Notes: generated by a model not told the origin, from the letters alone. DNA of 64,000 nucleotides from Opitutia bacterium UBA4506 (GCA_002388665.1 DGMY01000039.1:1-64000); one strand, 5' to 3'; counted from the first letter of the stretch, positions 55,058-64,000 are shown. Translations and numbers: made by a program.

Positions 55058-56149
55058 ATGAACACACCTGCCGAACAAACCTGCTGCACAACCGACCGAA
55101 AGAAGCTCGGATTTCTTGACCGATTCCTGACGCTATGGATTTTCCTCGCGATGGCCATCGGCGTTGGAGTGGGCTCGCTCTGGAGTGGAGCCGGAGATTT
55201 TCTAAACAAATTTCAGGTTGGCACGACGAACATCCCGATCGCGATCGGTTTGATTCTCATGATGTACCCACCATTGGCCAAGGTGCGTTACGAAGAGCTG
55301 CCCCGTGTTTTCCGGAACGTCAAAGTTCTTGGCCTTTCACTCATTCAGAACTGGGTCATTGGGCCACTTCTAATGTTTGGACTCGCCGTACTGTTCCTGA
55401 ACGGCCACCCGGAATACATGACCGGGGTCATCCTGATCGGACTGGCGCGATGCATCGCGATGGTCATCGTGTGGAATGAACTGGCAGAAGGTGACACCGA
55501 GTACGCCGCAGGTCTGGTGGCTTTTAACAGCGTATTCCAGATCCTCTTTTTCAGCCTCTACTCGTGGATATTCCTGACCTGGCTCCCCGAGGCGGTGGGG
55601 CTTGAGGGCAGCGTGGTGGCTATCACGATGGGAGAGATTGCAAAGAGTGTACTGATCTATTTGGGAATCCCTTTCTTCGGAGGCATGCTGACTCGCTTCA
55701 TTGGGATTAAGATCAAAGGACGCGACTGGTACGAAAACTCCTTCATTCCCCGCATCAGTCCGATCACCCTCATCGCCTTACTGTTTACCATCGTCCTGAT
55801 GTTCAGTTTCCAAGGCAGCCAAATCCTCAAGCAGCCGTACGACGTACTTCTCATTGCGATACCGTTGGCCATCTACTTCGGGATCATGTTTGTCGTGAGT
55901 TTCCTCATGGGCAAATGGGTTGGAGCCGACTACCGCCAAAGTGTCACACTGAGCTTCACGGCAGCCAGCAACAATTTCGAGCTGGCAATCGCTGTAGCGG
56001 TGGCGGTCTTCGGGATCGGGTCTGGCGCAGCCTTCGCCGCAGTGATCGGGCCGCTAGTCGAAGTTCCGGTAATGATCGCTCTGGTCTCTCTCGCCTTCTG
56101 GTTTCGCCGTAAACTCTTCAGCAGCACAGCCGTACCGGTCTCGAATTAG
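55058..56149 (+). CDS. ACR3-family arsenite efflux transporter
   Basis: Protein of 363 residues with about ten membrane helices. The ACR3 core GLARCIAMVIVWNELA places the conserved Cys at 132, and ASNNFELAIAVAVAVFG holds the conserved Glu in the later half. It exports arsenite (and possibly antimonite) from the cytoplasm. An N-terminal CC pair (residues 9-10) precedes the first helix. There is no arsR or arsenate reductase nearby in the window. A strong terminator follows at 56189-56228. Confidence 0.94.
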   Translation: MNTPAEQTCCTTDRKKLGFLDRFLTLWIFLAMAIGVGVGSLWSGAGDFLNKFQVGTTNIPIAIGLILMMYPPLAKVRYEELPRVFRNVKVLGLSLIQNWVIGPLLMFGLAVLFLNGHPEYMTGVILIGLARCIAMVIVWNELAEGDTEYAAGLVAFNSVFQILFFSLYSWIFLTWLPEAVGLEGSVVAITMGEIAKSVLIYLGIPFFGGMLTRFIGIKIKGRDWYENSFIPRISPITLIALLFTIVLMFSFQGSQILKQPYDVLLIAIPLAIYFGIMFVVSFLMGKWVGADYRQSVTLSFTAASNNFELAIAVAVAVFGIGSGAAFAAVIGPLVEVPVMIALVSLAFWFRRKLFSSTAVPVSN

Positions 56150-56188
56150 GAGAAGACCACCGTGGCAGGCATCCTGCCCATCTCTTTT

Positions 56189-56228
56189 ATCCCATCCAGT
56201 GCAATCCGCCTGGGTGGGATTTTTTTTT
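56189..56228 (+). terminator. Rho-independent terminator after ACR3 gene
   Basis: ATCCCATCCAG pairs with CTGGGTGGGAT, an 11-bp stem with one G-U pair and a ~9-base loop, immediately followed by T9. It begins 39 bases after the ACR3 stop. It is the clearest terminator in the window. Confidence 0.92.
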
Positions 56229-56444
56229 GATGCCGGGGGGCAATGTCCGGTTCAATAGATGGCCCTTGGTTACCCGCTAAGACGGGAAGAGGAAAGTTGG
56301 ATTCTGCGCCCGGGGACTGAGGAAAGAACCTCCACAGGAAACAGCAGGCACTTCCAGAAGATCCTCCATTTGCGCAAAAAATGGCCCCGATTTGAGCTGG
56401 AAAACGATATCGCATGGACATCAGTCGAGAACTGATTTCATATA

Positions 56445-56741
56445 ATGTACATGGATCTACCCGTGACCATTGCTGCTGCTGATTTCTCTCAAGCGATCAA
56501 TTTGGTCGCTACAGGCTTCATTTTCGTTGTCGTCATTCTGTCTCTCCTGGCCCTAATGACGTGGGGAGGTGGAAAAATTTTCAAACGCCTCGATTCGAGA
56601 AAAACCGATGCCCAACCGCCTGTTCAGGCACCCTCTGCCACAGACGACGAACACATTGCAGTGGTGATCTCAGCGGCTGTCCACGCGACATACCGCAATC
56701 AACAAGTACGAGTGCGTTCCATCCGGGAGACCTCGTCCTAA
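56445..56741 (+). CDS. oadG: OadG-family gamma subunit of a sodium-pumping decarboxylase
   Basis: A 98-residue protein with one membrane helix at ~22-44 and a C-terminal soluble tail. The tail has the typical OadG ending (EHIAVVISAAVHATYRNQQ). OadG assembles the decarboxylase complex and carries a metal-binding tail in known cases. It is upstream of a biotin carrier protein and OadB, in the usual order. No carboxyltransferase (alpha) subunit is in this cluster, so the decarboxylated substrate is unknown. Confidence 0.8.
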   Translation: MYMDLPVTIAAADFSQAINLVATGFIFVVVILSLLALMTWGGGKIFKRLDSRKTDAQPPVQAPSATDDEHIAVVISAAVHATYRNQQVRVRSIRETSS

Positions 56742-56813
56742 TCGTCGCGCCTCCACTCAAGTAGCGAATCCAGCACCCGGGCCAAACCCTTTTTTGAATT
56801 CCACACTCTCCCC

Positions 56814-57167
56814 ATGAAGAAACTGAAAGTCACTGTAGACGGTAAAAGCTACGAAGTTGAGGTCGAGATCCTCGAAGAATCCGCTGAAGCACCAGCAAAC
56901 GCTCCCGCAGCAGTTTCTCCGGCCCCCACTCCGACGCAACCGGCAAGCGGCGGAGGCGAAACCGTTCCGAGCCCACTATCGGCCGTCGTCGTTTCGATTC
57001 AGGCCAAACCCGGGGACAGCGTCAGCGAAGGCGATCAACTCATCACCCTTGAGGCGATGAAAATGAACACCTTCGTAACCGCACCCTGCTCAGGAACTGT
57101 CGGGGAGATTCTAGTCTCGCCCGGAGAGAGCGTCGACGAAGGCCAGGCGTTGTTGAAGTTAACCTAA
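56814..57167 (+). CDS. Biotin carboxyl carrier protein
   Basis: A 117-residue protein. The N-terminal ~25 residues (KKLKVTVDGKSYEVEVEIL) form a short beta segment, followed by an Ala/Pro/Thr-rich linker (26-45) and a biotinyl domain at ~48-117 with the biotinylation site Lys83 in EAMKMN. It shuttles CO2 between the carboxyltransferase and the OadB sodium pump. The layout is typical of GcdC or MmdC-type subunits. Between oadG and oadB. Confidence 0.93.
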   Translation: MKKLKVTVDGKSYEVEVEILEESAEAPANAPAAVSPAPTPTQPASGGGETVPSPLSAVVVSIQAKPGDSVSEGDQLITLEAMKMNTFVTAPCSGTVGEILVSPGESVDEGQALLKLT

Positions 57168-57221
57168 CTCCTGCCGACTCACGGAACCGCCACCACCTGA
57201 AACCGCCCACTCTCCCCGAAC

Positions 57222-58373
57222 ATGGATTCCTTTCTTCACCTGTTTTCTGAAACCGGGTTCACCCACCTCACCTGGCAGATGATCCTCATGTGGTGCATCA
57301 TCGGTGTTATTTTCTACCTCGCCATCGCAAAGGGATTCGAACCACTCCTTCTCATACCTATCGGGTTCGGGGCCCTACTCGTCAACCTGCCGGAAACCGG
57401 CCTCCTCAACGCGCCGGTCTATGCCGCCGATGGAACTCTCGAGACTGCTGGTGGGCTCCTACACTATTTCTACGAAGGGATTCACATCGAACTCTTCCCG
57501 CCGCTGATCTTTCTCGGCGTCGGTGCGCTCACCGATTTTGGCCCCCTGATCGCCAATCCCAAAACCCTCCTCCTCGGAGCCGCAGCCCAGTTTGGCATTT
57601 TCGCCACTTTCTTTGGGGCCATCGCCCTTGGGTTTTCTCCGGCCGAAGCGGCGTCGATTGGCATAATTGGCGGGGCTGACGGACCGACCTCCATCTATTT
57701 GACGAGTAAATTGGCACCTCCGCTACTGGGTGCAGTCGCTGTTGCCGCCTATAGCTACATGGCCCTTGTCCCGGTGATACAACCCCCGGTAATGCGCCTA
57801 CTCACGACAAAAGAAGAGCGGAAGATCCGCATGCACAAACTGCGTCCGGTCGGAAAATTGGAGAAGATCCTTTTCGCTCTTGTGGTCGCAGTGTTCTGCA
57901 TCCTCGTGGTTCCGAGCTCCGCACCGTTGATCGGAATGCTCATGCTGGGCAATTTCATCCGCGAATGCGGTGTCACGGAACGGCTGGTCAAAGCCTGCCA
58001 AAACGAGATCATCAACATCGTCACGATATTTTTGGGACTAGCCGTCGGTACTAAGATGAGCTCTGACAAGTTCCTCGACCCCTCGACGATGAAGATTCTA
58101 TTCCTCGGGATCCTCGCCTTTATCGTGGCGACGGCCGCGGGGATTCTGATGGCAAAATTCATGAACCTCTTCCTCCGAAAGGATAAAATCAATCCGCTCA
58201 TCGGTTCAGCTGGGGTCAGTGCTGTTCCAATGGCAGCGCGGGTCTCTCAAGTGGAGGGCCAAAAAGCCGATCCCGGCAATTTCCTTCTCATGCACGCCAT
58301 GGGTCCAAATGTGGCCGGTGTGATCGGTTCTGCGCTCGCTGCAGGTTTCTTCCTAACCATGCTCGGCGGGTAA
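57222..58373 (+). CDS. oadB: Sodium-pumping decarboxylase beta subunit
   Basis: A 383-residue membrane protein with about nine helices. It has the GIIGGADGPTSIYLTSKLAP motif around the conserved Asp of the sodium site, and PPLIFLGVGALTDFGPLIAN, both diagnostic of the OadB/MmdB/GcdB family. It decarboxylates carboxybiotin and pumps sodium outward. It is the last gene of the cluster. Which alpha subunit joins it (oxaloacetate, methylmalonyl-CoA or glutaconyl-CoA) cannot be told. Confidence 0.95.
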   Translation: MDSFLHLFSETGFTHLTWQMILMWCIIGVIFYLAIAKGFEPLLLIPIGFGALLVNLPETGLLNAPVYAADGTLETAGGLLHYFYEGIHIELFPPLIFLGVGALTDFGPLIANPKTLLLGAAAQFGIFATFFGAIALGFSPAEAASIGIIGGADGPTSIYLTSKLAPPLLGAVAVAAYSYMALVPVIQPPVMRLLTTKEERKIRMHKLRPVGKLEKILFALVVAVFCILVVPSSAPLIGMLMLGNFIRECGVTERLVKACQNEIINIVTIFLGLAVGTKMSSDKFLDPSTMKILFLGILAFIVATAAGILMAKFMNLFLRKDKINPLIGSAGVSAVPMAARVSQVEGQKADPGNFLLMHAMGPNVAGVIGSALAAGFFLTMLGG

Positions 58374-58551
58374 GATCGAGTGTTGGGGAAGTTCAGTATC
58401 CGATGCCTTCAGGCTTCGCGATTCTTGGGGCGGGAAAACTGCCGTGGCACGGAACTCTCTCCGGCGTCACCGTAACGCCTTCATGCTGGGAAGTTGGGAA
58501 GCACCAAGGTGAAGCCTGGGGCTACTTTCGACTGCCCTCCAAAGGGCCGCC

Positions 58552-58627
58552 TGGAGCCGAAAGTCGGAATTGAACCGACGACCTACTCATTACGAATGAG
58601 TTGCTCTACCAACTGAGCTATTCCGGC
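58552..58627 (-). tRNA. tRNA-Thr (anticodon CGT)
   Basis: Cloverleaf on the minus strand. The acceptor GCCGGAA pairs with TTTCGGC with one G-U. The D arm starts GCTCAGTTGGTAGAGC. The anticodon stem ACTCA/TGAGT holds the loop TTCGTAA with anticodon CGT (reads ACG). The T arm is GTCGG-TTCAATT-CCGAC. The 3' CCA is encoded (58552-58554). Confidence 0.96.
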
Positions 58628-58818
58628 AGCGAAGGAGGAAAGGATGAGAATGAAAGCGTCAATGACAAGAAAGAATTCTCAAATTGAAAGGTTCCCGGGC
58701 CTGCCAACGAAGGTCGGGGCCCTGGGTAGGTTCGGTCGATCCGTTCCAACCTGCCCCCAAAGGAAATCGGATTGAGACTTTACCCCACGGGAATCCCTCG
58801 CGAAGATAACCGTTTGTG

Positions 58819-60672
58819 ATGAAAAAGTTCTGGCCCTATTTGAAAATGCTTGGTCCGGTAAAGTGGCACTTTACCGGGGCAATTGTCGCTGGGATCATTT
58901 ATGGACTGGCTAGTGGATTCGGCCTGCCATTCGTGACGAGTGAAGTCTTCCCCATCATTTTCAATCAAGCCGAGTACGCCCATTTTTCAAAAGAGGCCCG
59001 GGAAGTGTTGGAACCCGGGCAACTCAAGGAATTGACCGAAGGAATGGACGCGCTGATCAGCGATGAGCAGCGGGACGAATTGGGATGGACAGAGGGCCAC
59101 CAGCAGTCTCCGTGGGTATTGATTTTTGCGGTGGGAATTTTGCCCCTATCCTTTGCCATCCGTGGCCTGAGCGCATTCGCCAACACCTATCTAATCAATT
59201 ATTGTGGGGTTCGGGTGCTCGAACGTATCCGCTGTAATATCTTCTCGAAATTGCAGGTATTGCCACTCTCGTTTTTCCAGAGAAATCAGAGCGGCGAGCT
59301 GGTGAGTCGGGTGGTGGTCGATACCACCCAGCTTCAAAACGGCATTATCTTTGTCGCGAATGATCTGATCAAGCAGCCGGTAACCTTCCTCGGAGCGATT
59401 GGGGCGCTGATTTTTCTCTCGCTTCGCGAGAATGACCTAGCCTTTGTCCTCCTCTGCCTCTTCACCATCCCGATTGCAGTTCTTCCGATTCGCTATGTGG
59501 GAAGGAAGATGCTCAAGAAGGCTCGATTGATGCAGGATGAATCGGGCGATCTGACTGGGATTCTCAGCGAGAATCTCTCGGCTCCGCGTGAAGTTCGGGC
59601 ATTTAACCTGAAGGAGCGTGAGGAGAAACGGTTTTTCAATTCGGTCCGAAAGCTTTTCGGTCATCAGATGAAGGTGGTCAAGTATGCCAATGCACTCTCA
59701 CCATTGATTGAATTCATCTCGGCGGTCGGTATCGCGATCGCGATCTATTATGCAGCCCGGCGCGGCGTGACCATGGAACAGGTCATTCCCCTCATCTTCG
59801 CGCTCTACATGTCCTACGAGCCGGTGAAGAAACTCGGGATGATCCACAATCGAGTGAGCCAGGCAACTGCCTCTCTCGAGCGGATCGAATACATTCTGGA
59901 TGCTCCGATGGAGATCCCGGAACCACCGGAGCCCAAGCCATTCAAGATCGACTCCGGGGCCATTGAATTTGATCACGTTTCCTTCAGCTACGACAAATCC
60001 CCCACCCTACAGGATGTCGATCTGACAATTGAAGGCGGGCAGGTTGTTGCCCTCGTCGGCCCCAGCGGTGCGGGTAAATCGACTTTTGCCAACCTCGTAT
60101 CGCGCTTCTATGACGTGCAGTCCGGAAGCCTCAAGATTGACAACCGCGACATCCGCACCGTTGCGAAGACCGATCTCTACAACTCCATCGCGCTCGTCTC
60201 CCAAGATCCCGTCCTTTTCAACGACACAGTCGAAGAGAATATCCGCATCGGTCGACTGGACGCTACGCGTGAAGAAATTGAGGAAGCCGCTCGCAACGCG
60301 TTTGCACACGACTTCATCGTCGATCTCGACAGTGGCTATGACACGATTGTCGGTGAAAAAGGGACACGGCTCTCTGGCGGTCAGAAGCAGCGAATCGCAC
60401 TGGCGCGCGCATTCCTGCGAAATGCCCCGATTTTGATATTGGACGAGGCGACTTCGGCCCTCGATACCGAGAGCGAGCAAAAGATCCAGCAGGCGCTCGA
60501 CAAACTTCTCCCCGGAAAAACAGCAATCGTCATCGCTCACCGATTCAGCACCATTCGCAGCGCCGGGCGCGTGCTCGTCTTCGACAAGGGGAGAATCATC
60601 GCAGATGGCCCTCACACGGAGGTCTACGAGAGTTGCCCTCTTTACAAAGACCTCTACGACAAACAGGCCTAG
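58819..60672 (+). CDS. MsbA-like ABC exporter (permease-ATPase fusion)
   Basis: A 617-residue half-transporter that works as a dimer. The N-terminal ~330 residues carry about six membrane helices, with an extra ~60-residue charged loop after helix 1. The ATPase has Walker A GPSGAGKST, the signature LSGGQKQR, Walker B ILILDEATS and the His switch IAHRFST. MsbA-like exporters move lipid A-core or drugs. ATG at 58819 is chosen over the adjacent GTG at 58816. A glycosyltransferase lies 74 bp downstream, in line with an envelope role. Confidence 0.93.
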   Translation: MKKFWPYLKMLGPVKWHFTGAIVAGIIYGLASGFGLPFVTSEVFPIIFNQAEYAHFSKEAREVLEPGQLKELTEGMDALISDEQRDELGWTEGHQQSPWVLIFAVGILPLSFAIRGLSAFANTYLINYCGVRVLERIRCNIFSKLQVLPLSFFQRNQSGELVSRVVVDTTQLQNGIIFVANDLIKQPVTFLGAIGALIFLSLRENDLAFVLLCLFTIPIAVLPIRYVGRKMLKKARLMQDESGDLTGILSENLSAPREVRAFNLKEREEKRFFNSVRKLFGHQMKVVKYANALSPLIEFISAVGIAIAIYYAARRGVTMEQVIPLIFALYMSYEPVKKLGMIHNRVSQATASLERIEYILDAPMEIPEPPEPKPFKIDSGAIEFDHVSFSYDKSPTLQDVDLTIEGGQVVALVGPSGAGKSTFANLVSRFYDVQSGSLKIDNRDIRTVAKTDLYNSIALVSQDPVLFNDTVEENIRIGRLDATREEIEEAARNAFAHDFIVDLDSGYDTIVGEKGTRLSGGQKQRIALARAFLRNAPILILDEATSALDTESEQKIQQALDKLLPGKTAIVIAHRFSTIRSAGRVLVFDKGRIIADGPHTEVYESCPLYKDLYDKQA

Positions 60673-60746
60673 GATCGTCGCTGCAATTTCCGGTACTTCC
60701 TTAGTCAATCAGAAACCATTCGACACCGCAGTCCCTGACCCATCCG

Positions 60747-61607
60747 ATGCAAAGCGGCCGTTTTTCCATCCTGATTCCATCTTGGAATAATCTCCCCTAC
60801 CTGAAACTCTGCGTAGAAAGCATCCGCAAGCACTCGGCGGTTAACCACGAAATCATCCTTCATCTCAACGAGGGATCTGACGGCAGCCGCGAATGGGCGG
60901 ACACAGAAAATCTTCTCTACACCGCGAGCGATGAGAACGTAGGAATCTGCATCGCGCTGAACCGGGCCTCAGAACTGGCCACGACCGACTTCATCGTCTA
61001 CCTAAACGACGACATGGTCGCCCTCCCGGGATGGGACACCGCGCTGCAGGAAACCATCGAAAAGATTCCACACGACCGCTGGTTCCTTTCGGGCACAATG
61101 ATCGAACCCACGGCTTCGAGAAATCCTTGTTGCATCGCCCCGTTCAATTTTGGCAGCGGCCCCGAGGACTATCAGGAAGACACCCTGCTCTCCCAGTACG
61201 CGCAGTTACCCAAGCAGGATTGGACTGGAGCGAATTGGCCGCCGAACATAGTCCCCCGAACTCTCTGGGAAGAAGTTGGTGGGTATTCGGAGGAATTCAG
61301 CCCTGGAATATCGTCGGATCCCGACTTTTCGCGCAAACTGTGGGAGGTCGGCGTTCGTCATTTTCAAGGGGTCGCGGCGAGCCGGGTCTACCACTTTCAA
61401 TCGAGGTCCACCGGCAAGGTAGTCCGCAACGACGGTCGCCAGCAATTTTTGGAAAAATGGGGTATCACCCAGTCCACCTTCACCCGATGCCTCATCCGCT
61501 TGGGCCGACGCTGGACGGGACCGCTGAAGGACCCATTGCCGACCCCGAAGTTTCTGTTCTATCTCGCAAAGTCGAAATGGAGGTTGAGGCGGCTTCGGCG
61601 CTCCTAG
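60747..61607 (+). CDS. Family 2 glycosyltransferase
   Basis: A 286-residue GT-A fold enzyme. It has the family start SILIPSWNNLPYLKLCVESI, and the DxD-like NDDMVALPGW motif at ~91-100 for metal/nucleotide-sugar binding, then a region with the acceptor-side acidic motif FSPGISSDPDFSRKL. It probably adds a sugar to lipopolysaccharide or another envelope glycan in the cytoplasm. Downstream of the MsbA-like exporter and upstream of an orphan membrane protein, all rightward. The donor and acceptor are unknown. Confidence 0.9.
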   Translation: MQSGRFSILIPSWNNLPYLKLCVESIRKHSAVNHEIILHLNEGSDGSREWADTENLLYTASDENVGICIALNRASELATTDFIVYLNDDMVALPGWDTALQETIEKIPHDRWFLSGTMIEPTASRNPCCIAPFNFGSGPEDYQEDTLLSQYAQLPKQDWTGANWPPNIVPRTLWEEVGGYSEEFSPGISSDPDFSRKLWEVGVRHFQGVAASRVYHFQSRSTGKVVRNDGRQQFLEKWGITQSTFTRCLIRLGRRWTGPLKDPLPTPKFLFYLAKSKWRLRRLRRS

Positions 61608-61685
61608 GTTCCCGATGCTCCAACCTGCACGTTCAAACAACAATCGACGGCAAATTTCGTTGGAGCCTTCTTCCCTGCCCCTCCC

Positions 61686-63251
61686 ATGGTGAAAATCAAA
61701 GAAAGACCGAGCATCCGTTCGTCTGTGGTTTCGGCGCGGCGGGTGATCCAACCCAAAGACATTTGCGTCCTCGCAGGGACCTACCTGATTCGCTACGGAA
61801 TTCGGACCCTCCTCCCGGCGCTCGCGTTGACTCTGACAATGATCGTGGGAAACAAAGCGATGGGCGGAGGAAAGAGCGCACTCCCATTCACCCCGATGAT
61901 CGTGGCCTTCCTACTGGTCGCGACCGGTTTCTCCCTCAAATTTATTCCCGTTCTCTTTTCGAAAAAGCGACTGACGACGGCGGAAGCGCGCGGGTTCGAT
62001 CAACTGGAGCTCTATCGAAAAGCCCGTCTCTCCATACTGTTGGACCAACTCGAAACCCGAGTCTTCCGGCACGAAGCGTTACTCGTCAACGATCAGGCTA
62101 CCCGCGATGCGGAGGAGGCATTGATCCATGCCCGCCGAAAGGAAATCGCAAGCCACCTGGACGACCTCTCACCGCAGACGCTCGAGTGGTTGGGAGCAAC
62201 CTCAGGAGAAGAGCTAGTCGACCCCCTCCTGCGGCACAGGCCTCTCTCCAATCGAGTCGAAGCCTCCCGCTCCGGTTTTATCATCACCGCCCATGCAGGA
62301 CTAAATGCCCCGCTCTCGGAAACAGCGAACCGCGCCGCCACCGGATACGATCTATCCATTCTCATCGATTATCTCGACGGGGCCCCATTCCACACCTCGG
62401 ACTCCAAGATCCAGGAACAATATCAGGCTCATCCAGTCATTCGCGCCGCATTAAAAGACGTAAAATTGGGCAAGCGGAGACTGCCCCGCTACTTGCGCAC
62501 CTCTCGGCTCACCCGACGATCCAACATCTGCTTTTCCATCGCGAATCTCGCGGATTCGATGGAGGAAAAGCTCTGGCACGCCGGAATCTGCCGCGAAGTC
62601 ATGGTGCAGTCCGGACGGGCCTTTATCGAGATCGACGCCGCCTTTCCCCATGCGCTGGTCACTGCCTCTAGCTTTCTCCGTCCCGGCGATGCCGACAACG
62701 ATTACCACAAACAGCACCCAGGCCTGCCCGAAGCTCTCCGCAATCACGGGAAACAGGTACTCCAACGCGTTCTCGGCAATGACCGTGGAGATGCTTTAGC
62801 GATGATCGATCGGATGAAAATGCATCCGATCATTCGTGCGTTTGCCTTACGACTGTCCTACGACCCCGAATACGTATCGGGCCTGATACAACCTGATTTC
62901 CTAAGCGATGTTGCCGAGCTACTGGGCGAGCAGCCGATGCCAGAACGATTCAAACGATATCGCAATGAAGTTCAGTCGGACCAGGAAAAGCTCGAGTCGA
63001 TCCTGGACCTTTCGCAATTCACCCCGGGCCAAACACGGGCGCTTCGATCCGCGTGGCATCTGAATTTCGAAAACTTCCGCAGCGATCCGGAGAAGCGGTC
63101 CCCTGACGTCGTAGCGAAAACGGATATTCTCTCGCGAAGACTCTATTACGTACGCCTCCACCACTGCCTCACTCTGTTGGACCGCAAGGAATACAGGCAT
63201 ATCGTCGATGTTGTCGCTTTCGACGCCCAAGAAGACGAACTGATCCTCTGA
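61686..63251 (+). CDS. Uncharacterised membrane protein, possible envelope function
   Basis: A 521-residue protein with no family I recognise. It has two hydrophobic helices at residues ~40-58 and ~68-90, then a long soluble region that is mostly helical and rich in Leu, Arg and Glu. No enzymatic motif stands out. Its position after an ABC exporter and a glycosyltransferase suggests an envelope or glycan role, but only by context. Confidence 0.65.
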   Translation: MVKIKERPSIRSSVVSARRVIQPKDICVLAGTYLIRYGIRTLLPALALTLTMIVGNKAMGGGKSALPFTPMIVAFLLVATGFSLKFIPVLFSKKRLTTAEARGFDQLELYRKARLSILLDQLETRVFRHEALLVNDQATRDAEEALIHARRKEIASHLDDLSPQTLEWLGATSGEELVDPLLRHRPLSNRVEASRSGFIITAHAGLNAPLSETANRAATGYDLSILIDYLDGAPFHTSDSKIQEQYQAHPVIRAALKDVKLGKRRLPRYLRTSRLTRRSNICFSIANLADSMEEKLWHAGICREVMVQSGRAFIEIDAAFPHALVTASSFLRPGDADNDYHKQHPGLPEALRNHGKQVLQRVLGNDRGDALAMIDRMKMHPIIRAFALRLSYDPEYVSGLIQPDFLSDVAELLGEQPMPERFKRYRNEVQSDQEKLESILDLSQFTPGQTRALRSAWHLNFENFRSDPEKRSPDVVAKTDILSRRLYYVRLHHCLTLLDRKEYRHIVDVVAFDAQEDELIL

Positions 63252-63316
63252 TACTTCTATTTTTGGAGCGAGTTTCGTTGTACTGAAGACCGGACCCGCT
63301 TAGATCTCTTATCGCG

Positions 63317-64000
63317 ATGGAAAGCAGTCGAATAGTGATCACCGGAGGTACCGGATTTCTCGGTCTCAATCTCGCCGGGGCTCTAGCGAGCGCCGGCTAC
63401 GAGCCAGTTCTGGTATCGCGATCGAAACCAAAGGGCGAAGTCCCTTGGCAGTATGTTCCCTGGGATGGACGAAATGTTGGAGACTGGACGCAGCAACTCG
63501 AAGGCGCCCGCGCAATTGTCAATTTGGCAGGTCGAACAGTGGACTGTAGTAAGACTCCGGACCATTGTGATGAGATCCTTCGATCCAGAGTCGAATCTAC
63601 CCGCGCAATTGGTTTGGCACTGCGGACCCTTTCAAACCCACCTCCTGTTTGGGTTCAAATGTCCACGGCCCACATCTATGGAGACCCTCCACAAGGGATT
63701 GAGTGTTCTGAACGATCGGCCTTCGGCTATGGGCTCGCCCCTCATGTCGGGCAAGCCTGGGAAAAGGCCTTCCAAGAATCTGTTCTGCCGGGAATGCGAC
63801 AGGTTATCGCCCGGACAAGCTTTGTGCTCGGACGCACCGGAGGAGCAGTCCAGCGATTGGCTCAGCTGGCCAAGTGGGGACTAGGCGGTACTGTAGGACA
63901 GGGAACCCAGGGGATGAGCTGGATCCATGAAGAAGATATGAATCGGTTTTTCCTGCAAGCGATCTCGGATGAGAGTATGGAAGGGGCCTATCTCTCCACG
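63317..64000 (+). CDS. TIGR01777-type NAD-dependent epimerase (partial, runs off window)
   Basis: The first 228 codons of an SDR-type epimerase. It starts MESSRIVITGGTGFLGLNLA, giving the GGTGFLG NAD-binding loop, then NLAGRTVDCSKTPDHCDEIL, RSRVESTRAIG and QMSTAHIYGD, all diagnostic of the YfcH/SulA-like family. The reading frame is open to the last base. The substrate in this family is unknown. It begins 65 bp after the orphan membrane protein gene. Confidence 0.9.
   Translation, partial: MESSRIVITGGTGFLGLNLAGALASAGYEPVLVSRSKPKGEVPWQYVPWDGRNVGDWTQQLEGARAIVNLAGRTVDCSKTPDHCDEILRSRVESTRAIGLALRTLSNPPPVWVQMSTAHIYGDPPQGIECSERSAFGYGLAPHVGQAWEKAFQESVLPGMRQVIARTSFVLGRTGGAVQRLAQLAKWGLGGTVGQGTQGMSWIHEEDMNRFFLQAISDESMEGAYLST

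Noticed and set aside
56146..56421. 91-aa leftward frame after ACR3
   Set aside because: It runs through the strong Rho-independent terminator and looks non-coding.
60007..60708. 233-aa frame opposite the ABC exporter ATPase
   Set aside because: Antisense to clear Walker A, Walker B and signature motifs of the real gene.
61031..62671. 546-aa frame overlapping the glycosyltransferase and the membrane protein gene
   Set aside because: It spans two better-supported genes in another frame and is rich in Arg, Pro and Ser without domains.

Overview
The window looks like a chromosomal piece of a Verrucomicrobiota bacterium, probably Opitutae/Puniceicoccales-like; this is inferred from gene content, not from a marker gene. 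The signs are three secreted proteins with PEP-CTERM-type tails (a P-E motif, a hydrophobic helix and an Arg-rich end), autotransporter-like passenger repeats, a giant pilin-like protein of the Verru_Chthon cassette A / PilX-like type, FAD oxidoreductases of the FAD_oxidored type, a sulfatase, and many secreted glycoside hydrolases. Base composition is moderately GC-rich and fairly even. I see no insertion sequence, prophage or CRISPR array.

Layout. 0-13.9 kb is a metabolic and regulatory patchwork: a PEP-CTERM protein, a GyrI-like ligand-binding protein, a TIGR04222-type membrane protein with a Cys/Gly tail, a double-module FAD oxidoreductase divergent from an AraC regulator, a LysR regulator divergent from a short-chain dehydrogenase, a DoxX/carboxymuconolactone-decarboxylase pair flanked by two apparent gene remnants, a second AraC regulator, a second FAD oxidoreductase and a sulfatase. 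14-39 kb is a polysaccharide-degradation region: GH10 xylanase, PEP-CTERM protein, GH8 enzyme, a 101-bp tandem repeat array, another PEP-CTERM protein, a LacI-ExbB-ExbD-ExbD-coiled-coil-protein operon, an SGNH esterase, and a five-gene operon holding two modular GH5 enzymes, a GH-A clan enzyme, a pilin-like protein and a small secreted protein.

39.8-42.8 kb is a small stress-type cluster (DUF892 ferritin-like protein, small membrane protein, ion channel, Rho-N-like protein, SDR). 42.8-64 kb is mostly housekeeping: glutamate symporter, 3-hydroxyisobutyrate-dehydrogenase-like protein coupled to an AddB/AddA-type helicase-nuclease pair, CCA-adding enzyme, gluconokinase, D-aminoacyl-tRNA deacylase, an S4 RNA-binding protein, ACR3 arsenite exporter, OadG/biotin carrier/OadB sodium-pump subunits, tRNA-Thr(CGT), an MsbA-like ABC exporter, a glycosyltransferase, an orphan membrane protein, and a TIGR01777 epimerase cut by the window end.

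How the parts may work together. GH10, GH8, GH5 and SGNH enzymes would attack xylan-type or mixed hemicellulose outside the cytoplasm, while a GH-A enzyme and a sulfatase without signal peptides could act inside. A 12-bp palindrome GCAA-N4-TTGC occurs twice between lacI and the divergent esterase gene, and once, within an exactly repeated 16-mer, upstream of both the GH5 operon and a PEP-CTERM gene. I propose that the LacI protein controls these units together. A different exact 15-mer lies upstream of GH10 and of the next PEP-CTERM gene and suggests a second regulator. The best candidates for undescribed biology are the GH5/pilin-like operon and the ExbBD operon, whose last gene is a membrane-anchored coiled-coil protein with a beta-sandwich-like C-terminus in the place where TonB might be expected.
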